Counted from the stretch's first letter, positions 41,580 through 51,140 are shown. The stretch is DNA of 64,000 nt from CALESS01 sp041741455 (GCA_041741455.1 JBGSJZ010000099.1:124001-188000), one strand, 5' to 3'. The notes: a model not told the origin generated them from the letters alone. Translations and numbers: made by a program.

Positions 41580-42926
41580 TTATTCCTCCATAGGATCGGA
41601 CGGGGGTGTTCCTGTACAGAAGAAAGATTGAAATACAGCCAGCAATCGACCAGGGAGCTGTCCTTCGATCGTGACGCCACCCCGCTTATGCTCGATACGC
41701 TGCACCTGACCCTGCTCATGAAAGAGCGAAATCAGCTGTCCTTGCTGGTAGCTGAGGCGGACACAGACCGGGACATATTTCTCATAAAGCTCGTTGTTAA
41801 TCTCAGTCAGCAAATCTGGAATACCCAGTCCATTCAATGCTGAAGCGGCAACCGAATTGGGGAATTCACTGGCAACTTGCCGGGCAAACTCAGGATCGGG
41901 CAGGCAGTCGATTTTGTTCAGAACGGTGATAACTGGAATATGGCTGGCTTCAATATCCTTCAAAGTTTGGTTAACCGACTGCCACTGGGCCATGGCATTG
42001 GGGTGGGTGATGTCAACCACATGCAGCAATAAATCTGCCTCTGAAATTTCTTCGAGTGTGGCCCGAAACGCTGCCACCAGTGTGGTTGGTAATTTCTGGA
42101 TAAAACCAACTGTATCCGTAAAGAGTGCACTGTGGCCACCAGGTAGCTCCACCCGGCGGGTGGTTGGGTCCAGGGTGGCGAAAAGTTGGTTGGCGACAAA
42201 GACATTGGATCGCGCCAGCCGATTGAGAAGTGTCGATTTACCAGCATTCGTATAGCCTACTAATGAAATGGTGGGAATCTGAGAGCGCTTGCGCTGGGCG
42301 CGATAGCGCTCGCGATGGGCGCGAACTTTTTCCAACTCGTCTTTCAGCTTACTGATGCGGTTACGGATCTCGCGGCGGTCAACCTCCAACTGGGTTTCGC
42401 CGGGACCGCGCAAGCCAACCCCCCCTGCGCTGCCGGAGCGACCAGATGCGCCGCCGGTTTGCCGGGCGAGGTGGGTCCAGGCGCGGGTCAAACGGGGCAT
42501 GCGGTACTCATGCTGGGCAAGCTCCACCTGCAAAGTGCCTTCCCGGGTATGTGCGTGTTGGGCAAAGATGTCCAGGATCAAGGCGGTGCGATCAATTACC
42601 CGCACCAAATTGCCAAAGCGCAATTCCAATTCGCGCTGGTGGCGCGGACTTAATTCAGAATCAAAAATCACCACGTCTGCCAGTGTTTCTTCAACCAGCG
42701 CCTTCACTTCATCCACTTTTCCGGTGCCAATGTAAGTTTCGGGATTGGGTGCATCTAATCGTTGGCTGGTTTCTCCGACCACTTTCAGACCAGCGGTTTC
42801 GGACAATAAGGCAAGCTCTGCCATAGAGTCTTCCAGGGCAAGAAAAGAAGGTTGGTTGCGGATTTCTATACCGACCAAAAAAGCACGCTCGGCCGGAAGC
42901 CGGGTCGGTTCGGGGGTTCTTGACAT
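41580..42926 (-). CDS. hflX: ribosome-associated GTPase HflX
   Basis: 448 residues. HflX splits stalled ribosomes and binds the 50S subunit. The N-terminal HflX domain ends in the glycine-rich G-V-G-L-R-G-P-G-E-T-Q-L-E-V-D-R-R. The GTPase domain has G1 G-Y-T-N-A-G-K-S-T, the G2/switch T-L-D-P-T-T-R-R, G3 D-T-V-G-F-I-Q-K-L-P and G4 N-K-I-D. The C-terminal ~85 residues are a small extra domain. The start at 42926 has GAAGG seven bases upstream and lies 2 bases after the aminotransferase stop; the longer frame is excluded. Confidence 0.94.
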   Translation of the reverse strand: MSRTPEPTRLPAERAFLVGIEIRNQPSFLALEDSMAELALLSETAGLKVVGETSQRLDAPNPETYIGTGKVDEVKALVEETLADVVIFDSELSPRHQRELELRFGNLVRVIDRTALILDIFAQHAHTREGTLQVELAQHEYRMPRLTRAWTHLARQTGGASGRSGSAGGVGLRGPGETQLEVDRREIRNRISKLKDELEKVRAHRERYRAQRKRSQIPTISLVGYTNAGKSTLLNRLARSNVFVANQLFATLDPTTRRVELPGGHSALFTDTVGFIQKLPTTLVAAFRATLEEISEADLLLHVVDITHPNAMAQWQSVNQTLKDIEASHIPVITVLNKIDCLPDPEFARQVASEFPNSVAASALNGLGIPDLLTEINNELYEKYVPVCVRLSYQQGQLISLFHEQGQVQRIEHKRGGVTIEGQLPGRLLAVFQSFFCTGTPPSDPMEE

Positions 42927-42928
42927 AC

Positions 42929-44119
42929 TTAAGCCTTCACTTTCGTCCAGTTTACAATACGTTCCATAGCTTCTTCGATACGACCGGTGGCGGTGCCCAG
43001 GGAGATACGCACATACCCTTCTCCACAAGCCCCATATACCAAGCCTGGGGTGGTGCTCACACCGGTTTCTTGCAATAAGCGGGAACAGAATGCCATGCTA
43101 TCTGTATTGCCATCTGGAAGTTTAGCCCAAACGTAGATGGCAGCAGGCGGAGTTTCAACTGTGAATCCAGCTGCATGCAGACCCTCGATAACGATATCCC
43201 GGCGTCGCTGGTAGATTAAATTGCGTTCCATCAACCAACCTTGGTCACCTGTGAGGGCGGTAATGCCGGCTTCGATGATGGGGGCAAAGGTCGAGGTATC
43301 CACCTGGCTTTTGAAGGTGGATAGGTAGGAAATTACCAGGGGATTGCCAACAGCCATGCCCAAGCGCCAGCCAGCCATGTTGTAAGCCTTGGATAGGGAA
43401 TTAAACTCAATGGTCACATCCTTGGCACCTGGAACCTGCATGATACTAGGCGCTTCGTAACCGTCGAAACAAACATCCACATAAGGTGCGTCATGAGCAA
43501 CTACGATATGATGCTTGCGGCCAAATTCAACCGCTTTGGCCAGGAATTCCATCGGAGCAATTGCTCCGGTGGGGTTGTTGGGATAATTTAACCAGAGAAT
43601 CTTTGCTCGCCTAACAAATTCTGGCGGGATGGTATCCAGATCGGGCAGGTATTGGTTTTTTGCAAGCAATGGCAGAGAATATATTTCTGCTCCGGCAATG
43701 ATGCCACTGGCTGAATAAACCGGATAGCCAGGATCCGGCACCAGGGCAACATCACCTGGATTGATTAATACCTGGCTGAGATTGAATAAACCTTCCTTTG
43801 AACCTAGCAAAATTAAGGTTTCCTTCATTGGTTCCAAGTCAACATTGAAACGGTTTTTATAGTAGGTTGCCACGGCTTTACGGGCAGCAGGCGTACCACC
43901 ATTGGGGGTGTAGCTGTGGGTATCGGACCTGCGAGCGGATTTAACAAGTGTGTCTATGATGAAATCCGCGGGCGGCAAATCCGGTGAGCCTATATCAATG
44001 CGAATCACATCGACTTTTTTGGCTTTGAGATCCGCAATTTTTTGGGTGAGTTGAGCGAAGAAGTAGGGCTTAAAAGATGCAATTCTATCAGCGGGACGGA
44101 TAAAACTTAGATTTTCCAT
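42929..44119 (-). CDS. class I/II PLP-dependent aminotransferase (LL-diaminopimelate aminotransferase-like)
   Basis: 396 residues. Motifs: R-I-D-I-G-S-P-D-L-P-P, Y-T-P-N-G-G-T-P-A-A-R-K-A-V, N-Y-P-N-N-P-T-G-A, the PLP lysine in S-L-S-K-A-Y-N-M-A-G-W-R-L-G, and the terminal arginine in Y-V-R-I-S-L-G. The I-D-I-G-S-P-D opening resembles DapL and related alanine/aspartate aminotransferases. The substrate cannot be settled from motifs; a lysine-pathway role is possible, but no dap gene is adjacent. It lies in the trmFO-hflX operon. Confidence 0.87.
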   Translation of the reverse strand: MENLSFIRPADRIASFKPYFFAQLTQKIADLKAKKVDVIRIDIGSPDLPPADFIIDTLVKSARRSDTHSYTPNGGTPAARKAVATYYKNRFNVDLEPMKETLILLGSKEGLFNLSQVLINPGDVALVPDPGYPVYSASGIIAGAEIYSLPLLAKNQYLPDLDTIPPEFVRRAKILWLNYPNNPTGAIAPMEFLAKAVEFGRKHHIVVAHDAPYVDVCFDGYEAPSIMQVPGAKDVTIEFNSLSKAYNMAGWRLGMAVGNPLVISYLSTFKSQVDTSTFAPIIEAGITALTGDQGWLMERNLIYQRRRDIVIEGLHAAGFTVETPPAAIYVWAKLPDGNTDSMAFCSRLLQETGVSTTPGLVYGACGEGYVRISLGTATGRIEEAMERIVNWTKVKA

Positions 44120-44140
44120 ATCTGAGTGATTGACCTTTGA

Positions 44141-45361
44141 CTAGGATGAGAATGGTGTATGTAATTGTGAAAATAATTCCGCAGGTTTACCTTCCGGGGG
44201 TTGGTTGCGGAACGGAAGCAGGACATGGAATGTGGAACCCGGGCAATTCTTTTCGTCCCGGCCAGGGGATTCGGCCCATATGGCGCCTTCGTGAGCTTCA
44301 ACGATGCCCTTAGCAATATGCAGACCCAGGCCAGGTCCGCCACCCTTGAACTTGGTTTTGCCGCTGGAGTGAAGCAATGTGTTATCGATGCGGGCGAACT
44401 TGGTAAATAGCAGATTTTGATCTTCTGGTGAAATGCCGATGCCTGTGTCGCTAATTATGACTTCAATAAATCCAGGCAGTCTTCGTCCATCAATTTGGAT
44501 TTGACCCGAATCTGGAGTGAACTTAATCGCGTTCAGAAGGAGATTGCGAAATAACTGAAACACGCGTTCTGGGTCGGCATAAATTAATTCATCTGAACCT
44601 ACAAATGAGTGGATGATAAGTTTTTGATTGCGTTCCTGTAAGGTTGAGGATAGTTCCAGCGCCAGGCCGCTGAAGATGCGATTAAGCCAGAGTGGCTGAA
44701 AATTCAGCGCAAGTAATTTATTATCAATCAGGGAAACATCAATCATATCGTCAATGATCACCCTGAGACGACTGGCACCATTTTGAATTCCACGTAACAT
44801 TTCCTGGCGATCGTCAGAAGGTGCAAAGGTATCTTGCAACATGGCATTGTATCCCTCCACCAGCGTTAGTGGGGTGCGCAATTCATGGGCAGCGACTGCA
44901 ATGAAATCAGATTTTGTGCGATCCAGCCGCTCCAGGTTGGACTGGACTTCCGCCAGGCGATGGGTGAGGTAAAGAATGCGGGCCTCAATTTCAGAATGTG
45001 ATGACTTTTCGAACGCATAGCCAAAAGCAAGCGCTAATGATGAAAGTAGATCGACAGCTTGTGAGGGTTCCAGCAGTTCCTGACTGACTTGAGCAGTCAA
45101 GATAAAAAGTTCTTTTAGAAAGGAGGTCAGGCTGGCTTGTTGATTTTCCAGATCAGTCTGCGTCAGGGAGGAGGCCCAGATTTCTAGAATAGAATCCAAC
45201 CAGGCAGGGTTGCCTGTGACCACAACCTGTTCCAGTAGATCAAAAAATTGTTCAAGCTGACCACGCAAGTCATCGCGCAAAGAGGCTCCTTTCGCCAATT
45301 GAGCGACGGCGCGATTTAACCACACAAAACGCAAGCTGCGCAGTGATTCGTTTGTGTTCAT
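44141..45361 (-). CDS. soluble sensor histidine kinase
   Basis: 406 residues without a membrane segment. The N-terminal ~150 residues are helical with no recognised sensor domain and may be a cytoplasmic input module. HisKA is F-I-A-V-A-A-H-E-L-R-T-P-L-T-L. The ATPase has N-L-L-L-N-A-I-K-F-T, D-T-G-I-G-I-S and G-G-P-G-L-G-L-H-I-A. No response regulator is adjacent. The ATG at 45361 has no good ribosome binding site; GTG at 45364 is the alternative. Confidence 0.85.
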   Translation of the reverse strand: MNTNESLRSLRFVWLNRAVAQLAKGASLRDDLRGQLEQFFDLLEQVVVTGNPAWLDSILEIWASSLTQTDLENQQASLTSFLKELFILTAQVSQELLEPSQAVDLLSSLALAFGYAFEKSSHSEIEARILYLTHRLAEVQSNLERLDRTKSDFIAVAAHELRTPLTLVEGYNAMLQDTFAPSDDRQEMLRGIQNGASRLRVIIDDMIDVSLIDNKLLALNFQPLWLNRIFSGLALELSSTLQERNQKLIIHSFVGSDELIYADPERVFQLFRNLLLNAIKFTPDSGQIQIDGRRLPGFIEVIISDTGIGISPEDQNLLFTKFARIDNTLLHSSGKTKFKGGGPGLGLHIAKGIVEAHEGAIWAESPGRDEKNCPGSTFHVLLPFRNQPPEGKPAELFSQLHTPFSS

Positions 45362-45398
45362 CACTATTAGTTTACGCTATGATGCATTTTTTGCCAAG

Positions 45399-46286
45399 TT
45401 ACGGATTTGTTAGCCACAGTCGAAGGGTTTCACCAACCGCATATAAACTTGATTCAGAGATTTTATCCAATGTATCATCAGTTGTATGGTAATAAGGATA
45501 ATCAAAATCAATCAAGTCGGCTGCCGGGATATTTCTCTGGAGAAAGGGGATATGGTCATCCAGTAACGAATATTTTTCCTGCATGATAAATTGTGAAAAA
45601 CCAGCCAGAATCGCTTCTGTCCATATAGAGTTGCTCAATGATTGGGTGGAATTCTTTTCAAAATATATTTGCAGGTCAGCATCGCCCACCATATCAACAA
45701 TCACGACGCCATCCGGTTGTCCTTCTAGATTTTTGGCGAAATAGCGCGAGCCTAAGATCCAATCCCAGCCTGGGATATTACCTTGATCCTCGGCGTCGAA
45801 GAACACCAGCCAGACTTGTTTCTCCAGATCGGAGGGCAAGACGCGAGCTAGTTCCAGAAGAATTGCAGTAGTGGCTGCGCCGTCGTTGGCGCCCGGGACA
45901 GGTTGAGTGCGTTTATTTGGATCAGGATCGTGATCGGCCAGCAGGCGCGAGTCGTAATGCGAGCCAAGAATGTACCAGGGACTGCCCTGGCCTTGTTTGG
46001 CGATGATGTTCCGAATTGGATGGCCTAAAGCTTCACCTTCTTGAATCTCAACCACCCAACCCGCATTCTCCAGTTCACTGCGGATATACTCCACTGTTTG
46101 GTTGTGGGCTTCAGAACCAGGAATCCGAGGCCCGAACGCCAGTTGTACGGTTGCATCCTTCATTGACCGAGTTGCATCAAAATGAACCTGTTTGGTTTGT
46201 GCCCGGAAAGAAACCAGGATTATCACTGCAGCGAGAACAAGCAAACTAAAAATGATAATTATCCAGCGGCGAGAATTGTGAATCAT
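45399..46286 (-). CDS. membrane-anchored M28-family protein, glutaminyl-peptide cyclotransferase-like
   Basis: 295 residues with one N-terminal signal anchor (~8-28). The zinc-site motifs follow the M28 fold: G-S-H-Y-D-S-R, P-G-A-N-D-G-A-A-T, F-D-A-E-D-Q-G and a late H in Y-Y-H-T-T-D-D. The pattern W-D-W-I-L-G-S-R-Y-F-A and L-D-D-H-I-P-F-L-Q-R matches the glutaminyl cyclase branch (QPCT) better than plain aminopeptidases. The likely reaction is N-terminal pyroglutamate formation on exported proteins, or peptide cleavage. The ATG follows the trmFO stop directly (TAAATG), so it is co-translated with trmFO. Confidence 0.85.
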   Translation of the reverse strand: MIHNSRRWIIIIFSLLVLAAVIILVSFRAQTKQVHFDATRSMKDATVQLAFGPRIPGSEAHNQTVEYIRSELENAGWVVEIQEGEALGHPIRNIIAKQGQGSPWYILGSHYDSRLLADHDPDPNKRTQPVPGANDGAATTAILLELARVLPSDLEKQVWLVFFDAEDQGNIPGWDWILGSRYFAKNLEGQPDGVVIVDMVGDADLQIYFEKNSTQSLSNSIWTEAILAGFSQFIMQEKYSLLDDHIPFLQRNIPAADLIDFDYPYYHTTDDTLDKISESSLYAVGETLRLWLTNP

Positions 46287-47690
46287 TTATACAAACTCCA
46301 GAGAAGGTTTATTGTAAGGTCCAGGAAGCCAATCAGGATTGCGTTGAAGAAAATCAGTAGCAGCAGCGCAGGCGCGTTCTGCATAACAGCGGTAGCGTTC
46401 CCGGCGGGCTACCGGAGGTTGGGGAAAAACTGACAGTAAACCAAAATTGGCCTTGATGGGTTGAAATGTCGCCAGATTTGTGTGGGTGATGGCATGGCAT
46501 AAGGCTCCCAACATGGTATCTTCAGGCAAAGCAAGTGGCTCGTGATCGGTCAGGAATCGAGCAGCATTTAAGCCTGCCAGAAGACCGGTGGCAATATTGC
46601 CGATGTAGCCTTCTACACCAGTGATTTGACCGGCAAAGAAGAGGTCCGGCCGGGATTTGGATTGCAGGCTGGGGTGAAGGATGAGCGGCGAAGCGATAAA
46701 AGTATTCCGGTGCATCTGGCCATATTGGAAGAATTCTGCATTTCCTAAGCCTGGGATCAGGCGATACACCCGGCGTTGTTCGGGAAAGGTCAAATTGGTC
46801 TGAAAGCCAACCATATTGTAGAGACTGCCTTCCAAGTTCTCCTGCCGGAGCTGAACAACTGCGTAGCAATGCCGGCCTAATCTTGGGTCGCGCAAGCCCA
46901 CCGGACGCAAAGGACCAAAGGTCAGGGTATTCGGTCCGCGCCGGGCAAGCTCTTCCACTGGCAGACAGGCTTCAAAATACCGGCCATAACCTGCCTGAAC
47001 GCCCTTTTTCAAAGGTAGATCAAAATCATGCAGCGGAATTGTTTCGGCAGTCAGCAGGGCCTGGTAGAAAATCTCAAATTCCTCCCGGGTAAAAGGGAGA
47101 TTGATGTAATCGCCTGGTTCTTGTTCCTCGATACGATAGCGGTTGGCGCGATAGGCGATGTTGAAGTCAATACTGTAAGTCTCAATCACTGGCGCAATGG
47201 CATCAAAGAAAAAGAGATGCTCCAATCCGGTGAATTGTTGTAGAACCTGGGAGAGCGCTGGCGAGGTAAGCGGACCGCTGGCGATAATCGTTGGTGTATC
47301 TGGCAGGCTGGTGATTTCCTCCCGCACCAAACGTATGTTGGGATGATTTTGGATTGCTTCAGTGACTTTTGCTGAAAAGATGGAGCGATCGACCGCCAGA
47401 GATTGACCAGCCGGTAAAGCAGATTCTCCGGCTAGCCGAATTAGCAGGGAGTGATACCAGCGTAATTCCTGTTTCAATAACCCGCTGGCACGGTCAGGTG
47501 CATTGGATCCGAGAGAATTGGAACAGACCAACTCCGCCAGGTCAGCGCTAGAGTGGGCGCCGGTGGATAATGTCGGTCGCATCTCATAGAGGGTGACCTG
47601 AACCCCAGATTCAGCGGCTTGCCAGGCTGCTTCACTTCCAGCCAGGCCTCCGCCGACTACGGTTAAGTGAGGGGATATCGAAGGGCTCAT
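46287..47690 (-). CDS. trmFO: folate/FAD-dependent tRNA (uracil-54-C5) methyltransferase
   Basis: 467 residues. TrmFO methylates U54 of tRNA with methylenetetrahydrofolate and FAD. The N-terminus is the FAD-binding V-V-G-G-G-L-A-G-S-E-A-A-W, followed by the family signature E-L-V-C-S-N-S-L-G-S-N, and late Q-I-T-G-V-E-G-Y-I-G-N-I-A-T-G. The length fits. The start at 47690 is chosen because the frame upstream has no domain; there is no ribosome binding site, and a TACAAT -10 ends 9 bases before the ATG, suggesting a leaderless mRNA. It diverges from rpoN. Confidence 0.93.
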   Translation of the reverse strand: MSPSISPHLTVVGGGLAGSEAAWQAAESGVQVTLYEMRPTLSTGAHSSADLAELVCSNSLGSNAPDRASGLLKQELRWYHSLLIRLAGESALPAGQSLAVDRSIFSAKVTEAIQNHPNIRLVREEITSLPDTPTIIASGPLTSPALSQVLQQFTGLEHLFFFDAIAPVIETYSIDFNIAYRANRYRIEEQEPGDYINLPFTREEFEIFYQALLTAETIPLHDFDLPLKKGVQAGYGRYFEACLPVEELARRGPNTLTFGPLRPVGLRDPRLGRHCYAVVQLRQENLEGSLYNMVGFQTNLTFPEQRRVYRLIPGLGNAEFFQYGQMHRNTFIASPLILHPSLQSKSRPDLFFAGQITGVEGYIGNIATGLLAGLNAARFLTDHEPLALPEDTMLGALCHAITHTNLATFQPIKANFGLLSVFPQPPVARRERYRCYAERACAAATDFLQRNPDWLPGPYNKPSLEFV

Positions 47691-47699
47691 GGTGCAATG

Positions 47700-47705
47700 A
47701 TTGTA
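47700..47705 (-). promoter_or_regulatory. -10 element of trmFO
   Basis: TACAAT on the minus strand with 9 bases to the ATG. Start of transcription is expected within ~3 bases of the ATG. The -35 is weak. Confidence 0.45.
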
Positions 47706-47727
47706 CCAAAGTTGGTCCGAAATTGGC

Positions 47728-47743
47728 TGGCATAAAACTTGCA
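47728..47743 (+). promoter_or_regulatory. sigma-54 (-24/-12) promoter in front of rpoN
   Basis: TGGCAT, five bases, TTGCA. The GG (47729-47730) and GC (47741-47742) doublets are exactly 12 bases apart as sigma-54 requires. The expected start is near 47754, 34 bases before the rpoN ATG. This indicates that sigma-54 drives its own operon. The same sequence pattern occurs at 52326-52341. Confidence 0.85.
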
Positions 47744-47787
47744 CCTACAGAAAGATGCATATATACTTTTAGTCAGACAGGTGAGCC

Positions 47788-49206
47788 ATGTATCAAACCA
47801 TCTCTCCAAGACATATCCATCGACAGACAACGACAGCCCATTTGGCGCAGACCATGCGTTTACTGTTCAAGCCAGTGGATGATTTGCAAAAAGAAATCGA
47901 CGAAATGGTTTCCAATAACCCGGCAATCGAGTTGATGGAAAAAAGAACCTGTCCAACCTGTCATCGGCCTTTGGGGGAACACGGCTCCTGTCCGATGTGC
48001 AGCCACCCTAAAAGCAATATACAAGACGAACCGGTGGTGTATGTTTCACCCCGTGAGGATTTCTATGGACGGGGTGAACGCAGCAATGAGGAAATGCCGG
48101 ATGAACCTCTGGCTTCAATGACCGAAGAACTACCTGAATTCGTGTTGCGGCAAATCTCACCGGAATTAAAGCCCGAAGACCGGCGAATCGCTGCATACAT
48201 GCTTTCCAACCTGGATGAAGACGGCTTGCTGGAAATCGATCTTTATGAAGTGGTGCGTTATTTCCGGGTACCATTGAGCCGAGTCAAGGACTTACAACAC
48301 CTGATCCAGCGAGCAGAACCAATCGGTGTCGGTTCCTGTTCACCTCAGGAAGCGCTGCTGGCACAAATCGATGTTTTACGCGAGTCAGCAAAAGTACCAG
48401 AGTTGGCCGAAAAGATTATCCGGACAGGATGGGAGCTGGCAACACACCGTCAATATCGCGAGTTGGCACACCTTCTGGGAGTGCCTTTAAAAATTATTCA
48501 ACAAACTATGCATTTTATTTCCGAAAACTTGGTTCCATTTCCAGCACGCGCCCACTATGGAGACACTCGCGATCCGTCCCGCAAGGTTGGAGAGGTTTAT
48601 CACCGACCTGATATCATCATCAGCTATTTGAATGACAACCCTGAAAACTCACTGGTTGTGGAAATTGTGATGCCAATCAGCGGTACCTTACGGATCAACC
48701 CGATGTTCCGCGAGGCAATTCACGAAGCCGGAACTGAGGAACAAAAGGAAAGTTGGAAAGCCTATCTAGAGCGGGCTGAGCTATTTATCAAGTGCTTGCA
48801 GCAGAGAAACCATACTATGGAGCGATTAATGCGTCGATTGGTTGGTCTGCAACGGGACTATATTTTGAAAGGCGAGAAGTATCTTGTACCCGTTACGCGC
48901 TTTCAGATTTCAATTGAACTGGAAGTCCATGAATCGACCATCTCAAGGGCGGTGGCGGGTAAGGCAGTTCAACTGCCCAACCGGCGAATTATTCCCCTCT
49001 CCTCATTTTTTGATCGCAGCTTACCAGCCCGCATGGTATTGAAAGAGATTATCGATGCCGAACCGCATCCACTCAGTGATGCAGAGTTAATGGCGCTTCT
49101 GGCGGATCGGGGATTTCCTGTTGCTCGCCGGACGGTAGCCAAATACCGGGCGTTGGAAGGAATCTTACCCGCCCAGATGAGGAAACCCATTCTACGAGAA
49201 ATATGA
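47788..49206 (+). CDS. rpoN: RNA polymerase sigma-54 factor with an inserted zinc ribbon
   Basis: 472 residues. The N-terminal activator-interacting region is present (Q-T-M-R-L-L-F-K-P-V-D-D-L-Q-K-E-I), as are the core-binding domain (L-S-N-L-D-E-D-G-L-L, A-E-P-I-G-V-G-S-C-S-P-Q-E) and the C-terminal RpoN box A-R-R-T-V-A-K-Y-R, which reads the -24 element. Unusually, region II carries a zinc ribbon: C55-P-T-C58 and C68-P-M-C71. Standard sigma-54 has an acidic linker there. The start has AGGTGA upstream. The stop overlaps the kinase start as ATGA. It is first gene of rpoN-kinase-activator and lies under a sigma-54 promoter. Confidence 0.94.
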   Translation: MYQTISPRHIHRQTTTAHLAQTMRLLFKPVDDLQKEIDEMVSNNPAIELMEKRTCPTCHRPLGEHGSCPMCSHPKSNIQDEPVVYVSPREDFYGRGERSNEEMPDEPLASMTEELPEFVLRQISPELKPEDRRIAAYMLSNLDEDGLLEIDLYEVVRYFRVPLSRVKDLQHLIQRAEPIGVGSCSPQEALLAQIDVLRESAKVPELAEKIIRTGWELATHRQYRELAHLLGVPLKIIQQTMHFISENLVPFPARAHYGDTRDPSRKVGEVYHRPDIIISYLNDNPENSLVVEIVMPISGTLRINPMFREAIHEAGTEEQKESWKAYLERAELFIKCLQQRNHTMERLMRRLVGLQRDYILKGEKYLVPVTRFQISIELEVHESTISRAVAGKAVQLPNRRIIPLSSFFDRSLPARMVLKEIIDAEPHPLSDAELMALLADRGFPVARRTVAKYRALEGILPAQMRKPILREI

Positions 49207-51137
49207 ACCGAAGCGGACCCTTTTCCAATCGTTCCATACCCGCTGTAAAATTCCCTGCATGGGAAATGTTAACCATTATGATTAACCAACTAACGCAAGA
49301 AGCGTTGGTCTTGGACGCTCGGCGAGGGCGAATCTTGCTTGCCAATCAGGCGTTCCTGTCAATCTCAGGGGTGCCTGCTTTGGAATTAACCAAGATGCCT
49401 CTTGTAGATGTCATGTCAGGTTTGGAGTGGGTGGCTAGCTTAAGCTCAGGAAAAGAAATCGAATTGGTGCGGGGAGAAGAAAAGATTCTGCGGGTTGTTC
49501 AATCCTTCCCGGTCGATAAAGATAATGAATTCTTTCTGGTATTGCTAAACCAGCCAATGAATGAGGATGGTGATGGAGAAGCTGAGAGTATTTCCAAGAA
49601 TTATTTAAAGTTGGTTCAACTGGGTGAAGCCACCACCGTGGAAGAATGTTACAGGATTGCACTGGATGCCCTATATGGTTTTACTGGAGCAAAAATTCTG
49701 GCGATTTATCGGGCAGAAGGTGACATTCCGCGCTTTACTCGAGTAGCTACTTCGTCTTGCGAAAAGGAATTTCCTCAGTCAGTTGCAGCAGTCCAAAACC
49801 TGATGCAAGAGGGGACGAACCTGTGGATGGCGGGAAACCGGACATCCAATGAGTTGCAGCGTTTTGCCATGCGGTCAGGTTGTAAATATCTTGCAGTGCG
49901 CATGATGGGGCAACCTGGAATTGGTCTTGGGTTGCTGGCAGTGGCTGATGATGAGGTTGAACCATTGGAGTCATTGAAGGATTCCATAGAAATAGTTGCA
50001 ACAACTCTAGGGAATGCCCTGCAATCGCTGCTGCTGGTTAGCCACCAGCGAGAACAGTTGGATAGTACAAACCGAAGACTCCTTTACCGCCAATATATGT
50101 ACGAGAATTCTCCAGAAGGAATATTCCTGTTGGATAGGGATTTGAACATCCTGGAATGTAATCCGGCTAGTGAATGGATGTTTGGTTATTCTTCGGCTGA
50201 AGTGACCAATAAACCGATCGAAAGTGTGTTGATCGGTTCAGATTTACTGCTGGCATCCCTGGAATCTGCCCGTAAGGGTACTCCGACCCATAATTCAGGG
50301 GTATTACACTTGAATCGCAGGGATGGTGAAACCTTAAGTGCCCAGTTGCAGATTCTGCCAATTCTGGAAAACGAAGCATTAGAAGGTGTAGTGGTTTTTA
50401 TTCAAGATGTAAGTGAAAATGAGCAAATCCGAGCTCGTACCCAGCAGCTGGAAAACCGGGCACTGATCGGTGAGTTCACAGCGATCTTTGCCCATGAAGT
50501 TGGTAACCCGATCAATAACATTTATGCTGCCTTGCAAAACATGGCTGTGCTGATGCCGGAGGATGATCCACAGGCGCAACGGGTGCAACAGTGCCTTGGA
50601 GAGTGCAATCGTTTGAAATCATTAATGACATCCGTGTTGGATTTTGCACGGCCGTTAGAACCGTATTTTGAGATGGTGGACGTGGGGATGTTGGTGCGCC
50701 GGATGGTAGAACGCTGGCGTCCGAAGCTGGCGAACGCCAACATTATTCCACGAATAAATATTGCGGAGGATGTACCCCAGATAAAAGCCGACCCGCGCCT
50801 GCTTGACCAGGTATTTACGAATCTTATCAGTAATGCCATCAGTATCATGAGCGAAAATGATCAGGGAGTATTGGTGATCCGGGTCCGATTAGATAACGAA
50901 GTGCCTAACCTTTCCCAGGTGGAGATTTCGATTACAGATGATGGCCCGGGCATTCCAGAGGAGTTCCTGGCGCATATTTTTGAGCCGTTTGTTTCCAAAC
51001 GCAAGGGGGGAACTGGATTGGGTTTGGCGATTGTTAAACGGATCATCACCTCGCATCATGGATCAATTACCGCCCAGTCCTTTACGCCTGGAACGATTTT
51101 TACCATTAAAATACCCATCAGCCCCAACGGAGGATAA
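49203..51137 (+). CDS. PAS-GAF-PAS sensor histidine kinase, NtrB-like
   Basis: 644 residues with no membrane segment. A first PAS (~20-125: L-D-A-R-R-G-R-I-L-L-A-N-Q-A-F), a GAF-like region (~135-285) and a second PAS (~300-415: I-F-L-L-D-R-D-L-N-I-L-E-C-N-P-A-S-E) precede the HisKA (F-A-H-E-V-G-N-P-I-N-N, the NtrB form) and the HATPase (N-L-I-S-N-A-I-S-I-M, D-D-G-P-G-I-P, G-T-G-L-G-L-A-I-V). By position it phosphorylates the activator encoded next. The signal is cytoplasmic and unknown. ATGA overlap with rpoN, and 3 bases to the activator gene. Confidence 0.9.
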   Translation: MNRSGPFSNRSIPAVKFPAWEMLTIMINQLTQEALVLDARRGRILLANQAFLSISGVPALELTKMPLVDVMSGLEWVASLSSGKEIELVRGEEKILRVVQSFPVDKDNEFFLVLLNQPMNEDGDGEAESISKNYLKLVQLGEATTVEECYRIALDALYGFTGAKILAIYRAEGDIPRFTRVATSSCEKEFPQSVAAVQNLMQEGTNLWMAGNRTSNELQRFAMRSGCKYLAVRMMGQPGIGLGLLAVADDEVEPLESLKDSIEIVATTLGNALQSLLLVSHQREQLDSTNRRLLYRQYMYENSPEGIFLLDRDLNILECNPASEWMFGYSSAEVTNKPIESVLIGSDLLLASLESARKGTPTHNSGVLHLNRRDGETLSAQLQILPILENEALEGVVVFIQDVSENEQIRARTQQLENRALIGEFTAIFAHEVGNPINNIYAALQNMAVLMPEDDPQAQRVQQCLGECNRLKSLMTSVLDFARPLEPYFEMVDVGMLVRRMVERWRPKLANANIIPRINIAEDVPQIKADPRLLDQVFTNLISNAISIMSENDQGVLVIRVRLDNEVPNLSQVEISITDDGPGIPEEFLAHIFEPFVSKRKGGTGLGLAIVKRIITSHHGSITAQSFTPGTIFTIKIPISPNGG

Positions 51138-51140
51138 TGC

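Noticed and set aside
44141..45361. The soluble kinase as partner of the NtrC-like activator
   Set aside because: The activator already has an adjacent NtrB-like kinase; this kinase lies in an unrelated operon on the other strand.
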